A stretch of 64,000 nt of DNA from CAVVMA01 sp963830715 (GTDB lineage: Bacteria; Desulfobacterota; Binatia; Binatales; Binataceae). Location of the stretch: contig CAWHNS010000002.1 of the NCBI GenBank assembly GCA_963830715.1, positions 124,001 through 188,000 on the forward strand, read 5' to 3'. How positions within the stretch are numbered: position 1 is the stretch's first letter; each line of letters begins with the position of its first letter. Shown here in pieces: positions 36,462-45,968 of the stretch. The notes beneath the pieces are model-generated. The model did no database searches. It was not told where the DNA came from and saw nothing but the letters and a program-made list of their open reading frames with translations. The translations under genes and the position numbers were made by a program.

Positions 36462-38069
36462 CTAGCGCAGGCGGTACTGCTTGATCTTCCGGAGCAGCGT
36501 CGCCCTCGATACGCCGAGTGCGGCGGCGGTGCGCACGGCATTGCCCTTGTGGCGGGCGAGCGCCTCGGCGATGTACTGCGCCTCGAATTGTGCGCGCGCG
36601 CCATCGAGCGGACCGGTTTTGTTGACACTCTCGGCGTGGACTTCGGCGGACACGTACCGTGATCCGTCGGCGGCGCCCGCCGATCGGGTCTCGGACCCTT
36701 CGACAGTGACCGCGGTCTCACGTACGCGCTGGGAAAGGCGCTCGGGAGTTATCGTTTCACCGTCGTGGGCAAGCGCGACGGCGCGCTCGACCTCGTTGCG
36801 AAGCTCGCGCACGTTGCCCGGCCAATCGAAGCGGCAGAGCAGCTCGATCGAGGCCGGATCGAAACCCGGCATCCGCTTGCGATTGCTGTCGGCTGCGAGA
36901 TGCAGGAATCGCGCCGCCAGCAGCGGGATATCTTCGCGCCGCTCCCGAAGCGGCGGGAGCCGAATCGGGAAGACCGCGAGCCGATAGTACAGGTCGCTGC
37001 GAAACGCCTGGGCCGCGATCGCCTGGGTGAGGTCGCAGTTGGTAGCCGAGATCACTCTCACGTCGATCTGCTGCGGCCGCGCGTCGCCTACCATCGTGAC
37101 TTCGCCTTCCTCGAGCACGCGCAGCAACTTGGCCTGCATCGCAAGCGGCATCTCGCCGATTTCGTCCAGGAAGATCGATCCGCCTGAGGCCGATCGGAAC
37201 ATGCCCGGCTGGTCGGCGGTCGCGCCCGTGAACGCGCCGCGGCGATGGCCGAAGAGTTCGCTTTCCAGCAGCGTCTCCGGGATCGCCGCGCAGTTGATGA
37301 CCAGGAATGGACCGTCGCCGCGAGAGCTGGTGCGATGGATCGCGCGGGCGACCAGCTCCTTGCCAGTGCCGGTCTCGCCTTCGATCAGGACCGGAATCGC
37401 TGTCGCCGCGGCGCTTTCCATCTGCGGAAACACTTCCGCCATCGCGGCGCTGACCGCGACGATCTCGCGAAATTGATCGTGGCGCGCGAGCTCGCTTCGC
37501 AGCGAGCCGACCTGCGCGCGGAGCCTCTGCTCGGAGGCTCTAAGCCGGCCGAAGCGGTCGGCGTTGCGGATGGCGACCGCGATGCTCCTGGCCAGATCCT
37601 CGAGCACCGCCAAATCGTCGAGGGTGAAGTCTTTCCCGTCCCGGCGATTGACGACCTCGATCGCTCCCATCGACGCTTCCTGCGAAATCAAGGGCGCGGC
37701 GATAATCGAGCGCGTCGTGAATCCGGTGTGCCGGTCAATATCGGGGTAAAAGCGCGGGTCGGAGTGGACGTCGTCGACCTTCTCGGCGATACCGCTGTGA
37801 AAGACTGCGCCCGCGATCCCCTTCTGGGCGGGAAACTTGAGCCTGCCCAGGCGTTTGCGGACTTCCGGATCCTCCTCCGACACGTAGGGAAAATAGAGTT
37901 CGCCGGTATCCTGATCGACCAGCAGGACCGATACTCCCTCGGCGTCGAGAATCTCGCGGCACTTCGCGATCACGAACGGGATCAACTCGTCGAGTTCGGT
38001 ACGGCTCGCGAACGCGTAGCCCAACTCATATATGAGTCGATAGCGCTCGCTCTGGGGGTTGATCCTCAT
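36462..38069 (-). CDS. Sigma-54-dependent regulator with GAF sensor
   Basis: Bacterial enhancer-binding protein, 535 residues. An N-terminal GAF domain (about 20-180; GVSVLLVDQDTGELYF, SIIAAPLISQEASMGAIEVV) is followed by a short linker and an AAA+ domain. Walker A is IEGETGTGKELVARAIH; the sigma-54-contacting loop GAFTGAT is intact; Walker B SGGSIFLDEIGEMPLAMQAK; the arginine-finger region FRSDLYYRLAVFPIRLPPLR. A C-terminal Fis-type HTH (NAVRTAAALGVSRATLLRKI) completes it. No kinase partner or receiver domain is nearby, so the signal is probably a small molecule bound by GAF. Targets unknown. Confidence 0.95.
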   Translation of the reverse strand: MRINPQSERYRLIYELGYAFASRTELDELIPFVIAKCREILDAEGVSVLLVDQDTGELYFPYVSEEDPEVRKRLGRLKFPAQKGIAGAVFHSGIAEKVDDVHSDPRFYPDIDRHTGFTTRSIIAAPLISQEASMGAIEVVNRRDGKDFTLDDLAVLEDLARSIAVAIRNADRFGRLRASEQRLRAQVGSLRSELARHDQFREIVAVSAAMAEVFPQMESAAATAIPVLIEGETGTGKELVARAIHRTSSRGDGPFLVINCAAIPETLLESELFGHRRGAFTGATADQPGMFRSASGGSIFLDEIGEMPLAMQAKLLRVLEEGEVTMVGDARPQQIDVRVISATNCDLTQAIAAQAFRSDLYYRLAVFPIRLPPLRERREDIPLLAARFLHLAADSNRKRMPGFDPASIELLCRFDWPGNVRELRNEVERAVALAHDGETITPERLSQRVRETAVTVEGSETRSAGAADGSRYVSAEVHAESVNKTGPLDGARAQFEAQYIAEALARHKGNAVRTAAALGVSRATLLRKIKQYRLR

Positions 38070-38148
38070 CGTTTCCGAGCGAATCCGCTCAAGCCTCGAA
38101 GTCTACATGGGCTCCTCTTGATCGAGCCACGGGATGGGAACTCGCGAA

Positions 38149-39612
38149 TCAGTACGCCTTGGCGAAGAGAGCGCGTTCGGAGGCGGATTCACCGCAGGCG
38201 ATACATTGGCCGGCGGCAGTCGTCTGGTTCAGCGGGATAGCGCGGCAGGTGGCGCGGGTTTCTTCGCGAATTTTGGTCTCGCAGGCGGGGCTGCCGCACC
38301 AGTAAACGTCGGCGAAGCCGCCGCCGCCTTCGCCTTCCATCTGTGCGCGCAAGTCCTGATAGTTGCTGAACTGCCGCGTCTCGCGGTCGCGCGCGTTGCG
38401 CGCCTGCTCAAAGAGGCTGCGCTGGATTTCCTTCAACAAGCCCGGGACGCTCGCGGCCAGCGCCGCGATCGCGATCTTCGCCTTGCCCTGGGGCGCCGGC
38501 AGGTCGCGCCGCGCCGCCACGACTTCGCCCGCCGCGACGTCGCGCGGTCCGATTTCGATTCGCAGCGGCACGCCGCGCATCTCCCAATCGTTGAACTTGA
38601 ATCCGGGCGTGACGCCTTCGCGCTCGTCTAGCCGCGCGCGCACGCCGGCGCCTTCCAGGGCCGCGAAAGCCGCGCGCGCCGCCGCGAGCACGTTCTCGCG
38701 CTCCTCCGGCTTGCGCCAGATCGGCACGATCACCGCCTGGGTCGGCGCAAGCGTGGGCGGGATTCGCAAGCCCTGGTCGTCGCCGTGGACCATCACGAGA
38801 GCGCCGAGTAATCGGGTCGAGACGCCCCAACTGGTCTGCCACGGATGCTGCAACTGGTTCTGCTCGTCGAGGTATCGAATCTCGAATGCGCGCGCGAAGT
38901 TCTGTCCCAGCATGTGCGAGGTTCCGCACTGCAGCGCGCGGCCGTCTCCCATCATGCCCTCGACCGTGTAAGTTTCATCCGCGCCGGCGAAGCGCTCGGC
39001 TGCGCTCTTGCGTCCCGTGACGACCGGAATCGCGAGGAAGTCCTCGCAGAACGCCCGGTACAGATCGAGGATCATCAGCGTCTCGCGTTCGGCCTCCTCG
39101 CGCGTGGCGTGAGCGGTATGGCCCTCCTGCCAGAGGAATTCGGCGGTGCGCAGGAACAGCCGCGTGCGCAGTTCCCATCGCACCACGTTGCACCATTGGT
39201 TGATCAGCATCGGCAGGTCGCGATGCGAATGGATCCACTGGGCGAAGAAGTGATTGATGATGGTCTCGGAGGTCGGCCGCACCGCCAGCGGCTCCTCCAG
39301 TTCCTTGCCGCCGCCGTGCGTCACCACTGCGACCTCGGGCGCGAAGCCCTCGACGTGCTGCGCTTCCTTCTTCAGGAAGCTCATCGGGATGAAGAGCGGG
39401 AAGTAGGCGTTGCGCACGCCGGTCTTCTTGATTCGGCGATCCAGCTCGTCGCGCAGCGCTTCCCAGATCGCGAACCCGTCGGGGCGGATCACGATACATC
39501 CGCGCACCGGCGAGTAATCGGCGAGCTCGGCGCGTAGAACCACGTCGTTGTACCAGGCTGCGAAGTCCTGGCTGCGCGGAGTGATTTTTCTCTGGTCCTG
39601 CTTTTCTGCCAT
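38149..39612 (-). CDS. proS: Prolyl-tRNA synthetase, archaeal/eukaryotic type
   Basis: Class II synthetase of 487 residues. Catalytic-core pieces: DYSPVRGCIVIRPDGFAIWE, AVRPTSETIINHFFAQWIHS, WELRTRLFLRTAEFLWQEGH and motif 3 region TSWGVSTRLLGALVMVHGDD. The anticodon-binding domain contains QAVIVPIWRKPEERENVL. The C-terminal zinc-binding part has C-x4-C (WCGSPAC) and a later CIACGESASERALFAKAY with the terminal Tyr characteristic of this type. It lacks the bacterial INS editing insertion. Such enzymes occur in scattered bacterial lineages. Confidence 0.95.
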   Translation of the reverse strand: MAEKQDQRKITPRSQDFAAWYNDVVLRAELADYSPVRGCIVIRPDGFAIWEALRDELDRRIKKTGVRNAYFPLFIPMSFLKKEAQHVEGFAPEVAVVTHGGGKELEEPLAVRPTSETIINHFFAQWIHSHRDLPMLINQWCNVVRWELRTRLFLRTAEFLWQEGHTAHATREEAERETLMILDLYRAFCEDFLAIPVVTGRKSAAERFAGADETYTVEGMMGDGRALQCGTSHMLGQNFARAFEIRYLDEQNQLQHPWQTSWGVSTRLLGALVMVHGDDQGLRIPPTLAPTQAVIVPIWRKPEERENVLAAARAAFAALEGAGVRARLDEREGVTPGFKFNDWEMRGVPLRIEIGPRDVAAGEVVAARRDLPAPQGKAKIAIAALAASVPGLLKEIQRSLFEQARNARDRETRQFSNYQDLRAQMEGEGGGGFADVYWCGSPACETKIREETRATCRAIPLNQTTAAGQCIACGESASERALFAKAY

Positions 39613-39720
39613 TGCGGTTTGCTTCTTATTCAGACCGAGGACAGGCCGCGATTCAACCGGGCGCAGCCCGGCGGCGTTCGCGGTCCGCGGCTGGCATTTC
39701 CGGCCCGAGTCGGACCGGCT

Positions 39721-40506
39721 TTAATCCGCTACCGCACGGCCTTTGCGGCAGGCCGGCATGAAATCGAACACGGGATAATGCTGGCCGAGAATTTTGGTGG
39801 CTGCGTCGCCGTAATGATAGACCAGCGCCGCGCGCCGCGAGGTTGCGCGGTTATCGTGCGAGCGATGCATCAGGTTGGCGTTGAAGACCAGCACGTCGCC
39901 CGGCTCCATCAGCACAGGCGTTTCACCCGTGAAGTCGTGGTCGGTGATCTCCAGGTAGCCGTAGTTCGATCCCGCGCGCTGCGGCACGACGTGAGGATGG
40001 ATTGGCTCGCGATGCGACCCAGGCAGCACCATCAGGCATCCGTTCTCCGGCGTCGCCGCGCTTACCGCGAGCCAGACGCCGACCTGCGGATGGTCGAAAT
40101 CGAAATAGAAGGAGTCCTGATGATATGGCTGTCCGAGCGCGCCCGGATTCTTGAAGATCATCTGGCTTTGGAAGCAATCGAGATTCGGACCCATCAACTC
40201 GATGAGCGCTTGCAGCAACGATGGCATCCGGGCGAAGGCGGCGAATCGCGGCCGGCGATGGAGACAGAACACCTTCGAGACGTGATCCTCGGGCAGACGC
40301 GCGTGGGGATTCGGCTTTTTTTCAAGGTGAATGATCGCGCCGTTGACGGTGTGAAACTGGCCCGCGGGGCGCTCCACCGGGATAACCCGCCGCACCAGCT
40401 CGATCGTCTCATCCAGCATCGCCAGTCCCGCCGCGGGTTCGAGCATCCGCCGCAGGATGAAATACCCGTCGCGTTCCCAGGCGGCCCTGTGATCCGCGCT
40501 CAGCAT
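39721..40506 (-). CDS. Phytanoyl-CoA dioxygenase (PhyH) family protein
   Basis: Fe(II)/2-oxoglutarate-dependent hydroxylase of 261 residues. N-terminal AWERDGYFILRRMLEPA; metal motif HxD in GQPYHQDSFYFDFDHPQ; distal His in VLVFNANLMHRSHDNRATS with the following Arg that would bind 2-oxoglutarate (TSRRAALVYHYGDA). Substrate unknown; PhyH proteins act on acyl-CoAs, amino acids and natural products. It is followed upstream by an alcohol dehydrogenase after 27 nt on the same strand, and the pair is probably an operon. Confidence 0.9.
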   Translation of the reverse strand: MLSADHRAAWERDGYFILRRMLEPAAGLAMLDETIELVRRVIPVERPAGQFHTVNGAIIHLEKKPNPHARLPEDHVSKVFCLHRRPRFAAFARMPSLLQALIELMGPNLDCFQSQMIFKNPGALGQPYHQDSFYFDFDHPQVGVWLAVSAATPENGCLMVLPGSHREPIHPHVVPQRAGSNYGYLEITDHDFTGETPVLMEPGDVLVFNANLMHRSHDNRATSRRAALVYHYGDAATKILGQHYPVFDFMPACRKGRAVAD

Positions 40507-40533
40507 CTGCTTCCGACCGGATCGAGGCCCGGC

Positions 40534-41637
40534 TCACATCGTCAGGGCGGCGCGGGTGATTGCTACGTCGTTCTGGCGGTTGAGCCATTCGGCCTGATTG
40601 AAGGCGTCGTTGATTTTCGCCAGCGGGAACTTGTGCGACAGTACCTTGCTGATCGGATACTTCTCGCGGCTGCGCTCCAGGAAGTGGAGCGCCTTGGGAA
40701 TGACCCACGGATCGTACATCACGACGCCGACGATTTTCTTGTTGCCCCATACCAGCGCCGACGGATCGAACGGCACGCTCTGACCCATCGAGATGTTGCC
40801 GATTTCCAGGTATGTGCCGCCCATCCGCACCATCATCAGTCCTTCCGGCACGACCGCCGGCAGGCCGACCAGCTCGCATACCAGGTCCGCACCGCGGCCC
40901 TTGGTCAACTCCATCACGCGCCCCAGCGCGCTCTCCTTGCTGATATCGATCGTTACGTCGGCGCCGAACTGCCTGGCGAGCTCGAGCCGCGCCGGCACTC
41001 CGTCGATCGCGATGATCTGTCCGGCGCCCATCTCGCGCGCGACCGCGATTGCGTTGAGGCCGAGCCCGCCAGCTCCCTGGATCGCGACCGTATCGTCGAA
41101 ACGCAAACCGGCCTGGATCAATCCGTAGATCACCTGGCTGAGCGCGCAGTTGACGGGCGCTACCATCTCGTCGGAGAGGGAGTCGGGCACCTTGAAGACA
41201 AACATCCCGGGCTGCAGGTAGTAGTACTCCGCAAAGGCGCCGCGGAAGTAGGGCGGCTCTTTGAGCGTGCCCGTCATGTTCGAGAGTTTGTTGGGGCACG
41301 CGGCGCGATGGCCAAGAATGCACTGATAGCACTTGCCGCAAGGGTTGAAGTAGCAGTACACGATGCGGTCGCCTTCCTTGAGCGACTCGCCCATGCTGTC
41401 GGTAGTCACTCCGGCGCCGAGACGCGCCACCCGGCCGGTCATCTCGTGGCCGATGATGATGCCTTCGGGCGGAATCGGCAGCGGCAGATCGCCGCGCCAG
41501 ATATGCAGATCGGAGCCGCATATGTTCGCCATCGAGACTTTGATCAGGATCGCGCCGGGCGCGACGTCGGGGATCGGAAATTCCTCGATTTCGTACGGCT
41601 TGCGGAATCCCTTGAGTACTGCGGCTTTACCCTTCAT
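40534..41637 (-). CDS. Zinc-dependent medium-chain alcohol dehydrogenase
   Basis: 367 residues. Catalytic zinc ligands: Cys in ANICGSDLHIW and GHE in IIIGHEMTGRVARLGAG. Structural zinc loop CGKCYQCILGHRAACPN. NAD(P)-binding GAGGLGLNAIAVAREMGAG, followed by an acidic Asp (IIAIDGVPARLELARQFGAD) that favours NAD. Closest in pattern to threonine/sorbitol dehydrogenase-like MDR enzymes; the substrate is open. The start MKGKAAVLKGFRKPY is standard. First gene of the ADH-PhyH pair. Confidence 0.93.
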   Translation of the reverse strand: MKGKAAVLKGFRKPYEIEEFPIPDVAPGAILIKVSMANICGSDLHIWRGDLPLPIPPEGIIIGHEMTGRVARLGAGVTTDSMGESLKEGDRIVYCYFNPCGKCYQCILGHRAACPNKLSNMTGTLKEPPYFRGAFAEYYYLQPGMFVFKVPDSLSDEMVAPVNCALSQVIYGLIQAGLRFDDTVAIQGAGGLGLNAIAVAREMGAGQIIAIDGVPARLELARQFGADVTIDISKESALGRVMELTKGRGADLVCELVGLPAVVPEGLMMVRMGGTYLEIGNISMGQSVPFDPSALVWGNKKIVGVVMYDPWVIPKALHFLERSREKYPISKVLSHKFPLAKINDAFNQAEWLNRQNDVAITRAALTM

Positions 41638-41715
41638 GCTGCTCCTTGACCTCGCTTCTCAACGCCGATTCAATTGTCACGGTCGCTGCTGTGGCAGCTT
41701 AGTCCGGAGTTTCCG

Positions 41716-42484
41716 ATGTTATCAATAGAAGGCCGCAAATCAGGCCGCGCGATAGCCAATCGAATCGCCTTATTGTCCTGCTGGCGTTGCTGATAATGCC
41801 GCTAATCGCGCTTCCGGCTGGCGGCCAGACCACCGAGGTCGCGCCCGGCTGGACTGAGGACGATCGAAGTTGACGGTCACGGCGAGGCGCGCGCCAAGCC
41901 CGATACGTTCACGCTGAGCGTCGCGATCGAGACGCACGCCGCGACCGCCGAGCAGTGCGCGGCCCTCAACGCGAAACTCGCGGCAAAAGTCTCCGCAGCG
42001 CTCAAGTCGAAGCTGTCGGACAGGGGAGAGATCGAGACCGGTGGTTATTCGCTCTACCCGGAGTACAACGATCGACCAGGACGTCGAGAAGCCCGAGATC
42101 ACCGGCTATCGCGCGGAGAATTCGATCAGAGCCGAGACCGGAGAGATGGACCTCGCCGGGCCGCTAATCGACGCGGCCGTCGCCGCTGGCGCGAATCGGA
42201 TCGAGTCACTGAACTTCATCCTCAGGGACGACACGAAAACGCGAGCAGATGCGATCGCCAGCGCATCGCGGGACGCGCAGGCGCAGGCGATCGCGCTGGC
42301 GGCCAGCCTCGGCGTGAAACTCAAGCGCGTCTACAGCGCGACGACGGCCGCCGAGGTCCGGCCCGTGCCGATCGCGATGCGTGCGATGGCGATGTCGAGC
42401 GCGGGTGAGAACGCTCCGACGCCGGTTGAGCCCGGCGAGGTCACGGTTCCGGCTCGCGTAACGCTGATCTACGAGCTTGAGTAG
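41716..42484 (+). CDS. SIMPL-domain (DUF541) periplasmic protein, frameshifted
   Basis: Pieces in three frames: signal peptide LIVLLALLIMPLIALPAGGQ; TIEVDGHGEARAKPDTFTLS then VAIETHAATAEQCAALNAKL; and from about 42060 ITGYRAENSIRAE, ANRIESLNFILRDDTKTRAD, DAQAQAIALAASLGVKLKRV and EVTVPARVTLIYELE. Together they make a complete DUF541 protein of about 245 residues. These are exported proteins of unclear role, sometimes linked to oxidative stress. At least three indels, at about 41790-41870 and near 42060, break the frame. Confidence 0.75.
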
Positions 42485-42517
42485 CTGCCTGGAAGCACGG
42501 GCGCAAAATACCGCGCC

Positions 42518-42773
42518 GTGAAGCCGTACTCCTCGTTCGCCGCTTTCATCGCGCACTACCAGGCGCTCAAGTCTTCGCGTAGTCCTCGCCCCGGACGAAC
42601 GATCGTTGCTGTCCGAGATGGACGGACTGATCGATTCGCTTGGACCGGACCTTCGGGCCGCGCTCGATTGTGACGCGACAGTCGGTGAAGACGGAGCGCA
42701 GGCGCGCCGTCGCGAACGCGCCGAACGGCGGCTCAGAAGCGATTTGCTCGCGGCCGGCGTGCTGACGGGGTGA
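42518..42773 (+). CDS. Small conserved-looking protein ahead of ABC genes, frameshifted
   Basis: GTG 42518 gives VKPYSSFAAFIAHYQALKSS. After a one-base shift near 42577 the frame continues VVLAPDERSLLSEMDGLIDS, LGPDLRAAL, ending in an Arg-rich helix and LLAAGVLTG. About 84 residues, predicted all-helical and charged. I do not recognise the family. The stop lies 10 nt before dppB, so it may be the first gene of that operon. Confidence 0.45.
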
Positions 42774-42783
42774 CCACGCGAAG

Positions 42784-43713
42784 ATGCTTCTCTACTTGCT
42801 GCGGCGCATCATATTCGGCGCGGTGGTTCTGATCGGCACTTCGCTCATCACGTTCGCGCTCGCGTTTGTCGTGCCCGCCGACCCCGCGGTCGCGATCGCG
42901 GGCGCCAAGGCCGACCCGCAGACGCTGGCCACTATCCGCCACGAGCTCGGACTCGATCAGCCGATATACGTCCAATACGGGCGCTATCTCGATCGCGCGC
43001 TTCATGGCGATCTGGGGCGCTCCTATATCCGGCGCGAGAACGTGACCGATCTGATCCTCGGCCGCTTTCCCGCCACCGCCATACTCGCGCTCGCGGCGAT
43101 GACCGTCTCGCTCCTGATCGGAATTCCGATGGGCGCGCTGGCCGCGGCGTACAATCGACGCACGCTTGACAACGCGCTGCTGGTGATCGCGCTCGCGCTG
43201 GTGTCGATGCCGGTGTTCTGGCTCGGCACGATGCTGCTGATCGCGGGCGGTCTCTACCTCCGCTTTTTCCCGCTCGGCGGTTTCGGCGACTGGCGCAGTC
43301 TGGTCCTGCCGACGCTCACGCTGGCGCTCGGTTCGGCGGGGTACTACTCGCGCATCCTCCACACCAATCTGTCCGAGGCGCTGGGCCAGGATTACATCCG
43401 CACCGCGCGCGGCAAGGGGCTGTCGCAGACGCGCGCGATGCTCAAGCATGCGATGGCCAACGCGCTTCTGCCGCTGGTGACGATGGCGGGACTCGATCTG
43501 GCCGGGTTGCTCTCCGGCGTCGTGCTGACCGAAACCGTCTTCAACTGGCCCGGAGTCGGGCGGCTCGCCTTCGAGGCGATCTTCAACCTCGACATCCCGC
43601 TGATCATGGGCACCGTGTTGTTCTCGGCATTGCTGATCGTGGCGGCCAACCTGGCGGTTGACGTGTTGTACGCGTGGCTCGATCCGCGAATCCGCCTCAC
43701 GGAGACCGGATGA
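42784..43713 (+). CDS. dppB: Peptide/nickel ABC transporter permease, DppB type
   Basis: 309-residue inner-membrane permease with six transmembrane segments. N-terminal LLRRIIFGAVVLIGTSLITF and VPADPAVAIAGAKADPQTLA are typical DppB. The EAA loop that contacts the ATPase is EALGQDYIRTARGKGLSQTR. C-terminal GVVLTETVFNWPGVGRLAFE and ANLAVDVLYAWLDPRIRLT are hallmark sequences. dppC begins 10 nt later. No ATPase genes (dppD/dppF) occur in the window. Confidence 0.93.
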   Translation: MLLYLLRRIIFGAVVLIGTSLITFALAFVVPADPAVAIAGAKADPQTLATIRHELGLDQPIYVQYGRYLDRALHGDLGRSYIRRENVTDLILGRFPATAILALAAMTVSLLIGIPMGALAAAYNRRTLDNALLVIALALVSMPVFWLGTMLLIAGGLYLRFFPLGGFGDWRSLVLPTLTLALGSAGYYSRILHTNLSEALGQDYIRTARGKGLSQTRAMLKHAMANALLPLVTMAGLDLAGLLSGVVLTETVFNWPGVGRLAFEAIFNLDIPLIMGTVLFSALLIVAANLAVDVLYAWLDPRIRLTETG

Positions 43714-43722
43714 GAGTCGCGG

Positions 43723-44460
43723 TTGACCGCGATGGAGTTTATCGGCGGCGCGATGGTGCTCTCGCTGGTGGCCGTCGCGCTGGCCGCTCCGCTGCTCGCG
43801 CCGCACGATCCCACCCGCGCGGTGGCCGCGACCTACGGCGACCCCGGCGCTCCGTCGATCAGGTTTCCGCTCGGCACCGACGAGTTGGGACGCGACGTCC
43901 TGTCGCGCATAATCTACGGCGCGCGAATCACGCTGAGCGTGGGCGTCGCCGCCCTGGTCGTGACGATGGCGATTGGCGTGGTGATCGGGCTCAGTTCCGG
44001 GTTCTTCGGCGGCGCCGCTGACTTCCTGCTGATGCGTTTCACCGACGTGATGCTGACTCTTTCGCCGCTGCTGCTCGCGATGGCGCTGGTGGCGGTGCTC
44101 GGGCCGAGCCTGGTCACGCTGCTGCTGGTGATCGGGTTGGTCTCATGGACCCAGATCGCGCGCGTGGTGCGCGCCGAAACGCTCTCGATGACGCAGCGCG
44201 AATTCGTGCTCGCCGCGCGCGCGCTGGGCGCTCCGTCGTCACGCCTGATCGCGCTTCACGTGCTGCCCAATGTGCTCTCGACTATCGTTGTGATGGCGGC
44301 GCTCAGCACTTCGACGATCCTGCTGCTCGACGCGGCGCTGAGCTTTCTCGGCCTGGGCGTGCCGCCGCCCACGCCGACCTGGGGACGCATGATCGAGGAG
44401 GCCACGATCTACTTCCGCACCGCGCCGTGGCTGGCGGCATTCCCGGGACTCGCGATTTTC
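43723..44460 (+). pseudogene. dppC: Peptide ABC permease DppC, 5' part, split by foreign DNA
   Basis: Permease partner of DppB. Residues 1-246 are normal: LAPHDPTRAVAATYGD, FPLGTDELGRDVLSRIIYGA, the EAA loop MTQREFVLAARALGAPSSRL and SFLGLGVPPPTPTWGRMIEE, to AAFPGLAIF. Homology stops at 44460. The missing last 19 codons (AVLAFNLFGYGFLRRRGGR) are found at 45976-46035. The open frame itself runs on to 44505 with unrelated residues. Confidence 0.9.
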
Positions 44461-45697
44461 ACCGAATTAGATCAAGCCATTTCTGAACCTCGTCCTCATA
44501 GTTGAATTGTGCCTTCTCCCCGATGCCGCTTGCGGAGAAGAAAACGTTGAGATCGAACTCGTTGAACTCGCCCTGCAGCGCGATTTCCCGGATCGCATCG
44601 GGCAGTTGATAGGTCAATAACACCATCCGCGGAAGTGAGGCGTAGGGGTTATCGGGGCCTTTCCATTCCTGCTTGGCCCGCTGCTCATCCGAGTACGTCC
44701 AGTTGAATATCTGCTCTTCGATGAATTCGCCGGAAGCGATCGCGCGGAATGGTGTGCCGGACAGATAGAGATAGCCGTTAGTCGTGATAGGCATGATGTC
44801 TTCGTCGAAGTCTTCAATGCCCTCGCCCTTCTCCAAACTCAACTTCTCTCTTGTCTTCCGCCTCGAACAAGTCCTTTGCGTTCTCGCGCCACGCGCCGTA
44901 GTGGTACTCATCAAGGATGACGCAATCCCAATTGATCGCATGAACCCATTCGTTCTTGGTTTTGATTCCGCCGGTGGCAGGATTCCGGCCAAGGTAGTCC
45001 TGAAACGATCCAAAACAAACGAAGGGTTTTTTCTTGTCGGCTTCTTCGTACGAAATGCCGCCTGGCTTGATGAACTGCCAACCTCGGAAGTCCACGTGAC
45101 ATTTCAGATCGTCTTCCCAAGCCGTCTCGACGGCGGGCTTGAACGTCAGCACCAGAATTTTGCGCCAGCCCATCTTCAATGCCAGTTGATACGCAGCGAA
45201 GGTCTTCCCGAACCTCATCTTGGCGTTCCACAGAAAGTGTGGTGGTTTGTCGCGGTTCTCCTTTCGGAAACTCTTGAAATACGCGGCGGTTTTCTCGACC
45301 GCCACTGTCTGTTCGGGCCGCATCTTGAAATCGAGCGAGCGGTTTTCCTCGTTCAGTTGCCCGGTCCTAACGGCGATGATCGCGGACTTAACTTGCTTGA
45401 CCGTACACTGATACCATTCCCCTTTTGGATTCTTGGCTCCCACAATGCGAAGGTAGCGATGAACGTCATGATCCGTGAAAACCGAGCCGTCATTACGCAT
45501 AGCCGACTCTTCGAAGACGATGCGATAGGGCGGTTCGCCGGGCCGCAATGATTGGGTACTGCTGCGCAACGCGGCTTTGCACGTTCACCGTCGTGTACCC
45601 GACTTTCAACAAACCCGAATACTGCGGGTGTGTGTCCTCGTACGCGTAAATTGTTGGCCGCGATAGAGGGGCGCGGAGGGAAAAAGTCCTTACTCAT
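44461..45697 (-). pseudogene. GIY-YIG/T5orf172 nuclease-helicase of a restriction system, 3' truncated and frameshifted
   Basis: Start ATG 45697 (MSKDFFPPRPSIAA). A shifted frame then gives a T5orf172/GIY-YIG-type domain (IYAYEDTHPQYSGLLKVGYT, VNVQSRVAQQYP, IVFEESAMRNDGSVFTDHDV). A superfamily 2 helicase follows: RPEQTVAVEKTAAYF, motif I NAKMRFGKTFAAYQLAL, motif II ILDEYHYGAWRE, and after another shift near 44830 motif III YLYLSGTPFRAIASGEF. The protein stops at the left junction (QKWLDLIR) although relatives continue for hundreds of residues. Two frameshifts plus truncation; not functional here. Confidence 0.8.
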
Positions 45698-45968
45698 CGT
45701 TCGCCTCCATCGGTCGAACCTTCGATTCGATGAACGCGATCTCATCTCGGTTTAGCCCGTAGCGTTAGTAGAGTGACTCATCTGTCCATCGCTTGGTCAT
45801 GTCCAAGATAGGAATAAACGCATAGGTGTCTTTGGTAATGCCATGGGAATACATGAACAAGGACATCAGGAAACGGAAGAAGCGCGTCTTCATATACGTC
45901 AACAAATTGTTCGCTTGTTCCTGCGTCGAGTAGGTCCCTATGACTAGATATGTTTCGGTACATATTGT
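45690..45968 (-). pseudogene. C-terminal fragment of Eco57I-like DNA methylase
   Basis: Minus-strand frame with TETYLVIGTYSTQEQANNLL, MKTRFFRFLMSLFMY, ITKDTYAFIPILDMTKRWTD, an in-frame TAA at 45765-45767, then RYGLNRDEIAFIESKVRPME to the stop at 45690. This is the characteristic end of restriction-modification methylases that precede a nuclease-helicase gene. Only the last ~90 residues are present; the N-terminus is cut at the right junction. Its stop overlaps the helicase start. The internal stop replaces a residue that is usually Lys, Glu or Gln. Confidence 0.75.

Noticed and set aside
39619..41649. 676-codon + strand frame across PhyH and ADH genes
   Set aside because: Spans two well-supported minus-strand genes and has no family resemblance.
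42733..43806. 357-codon frame antisense to dppB
   Set aside because: Arg/Gln/His-rich product typical of the wrong strand of high-G+C genes; dppB homology is unambiguous.
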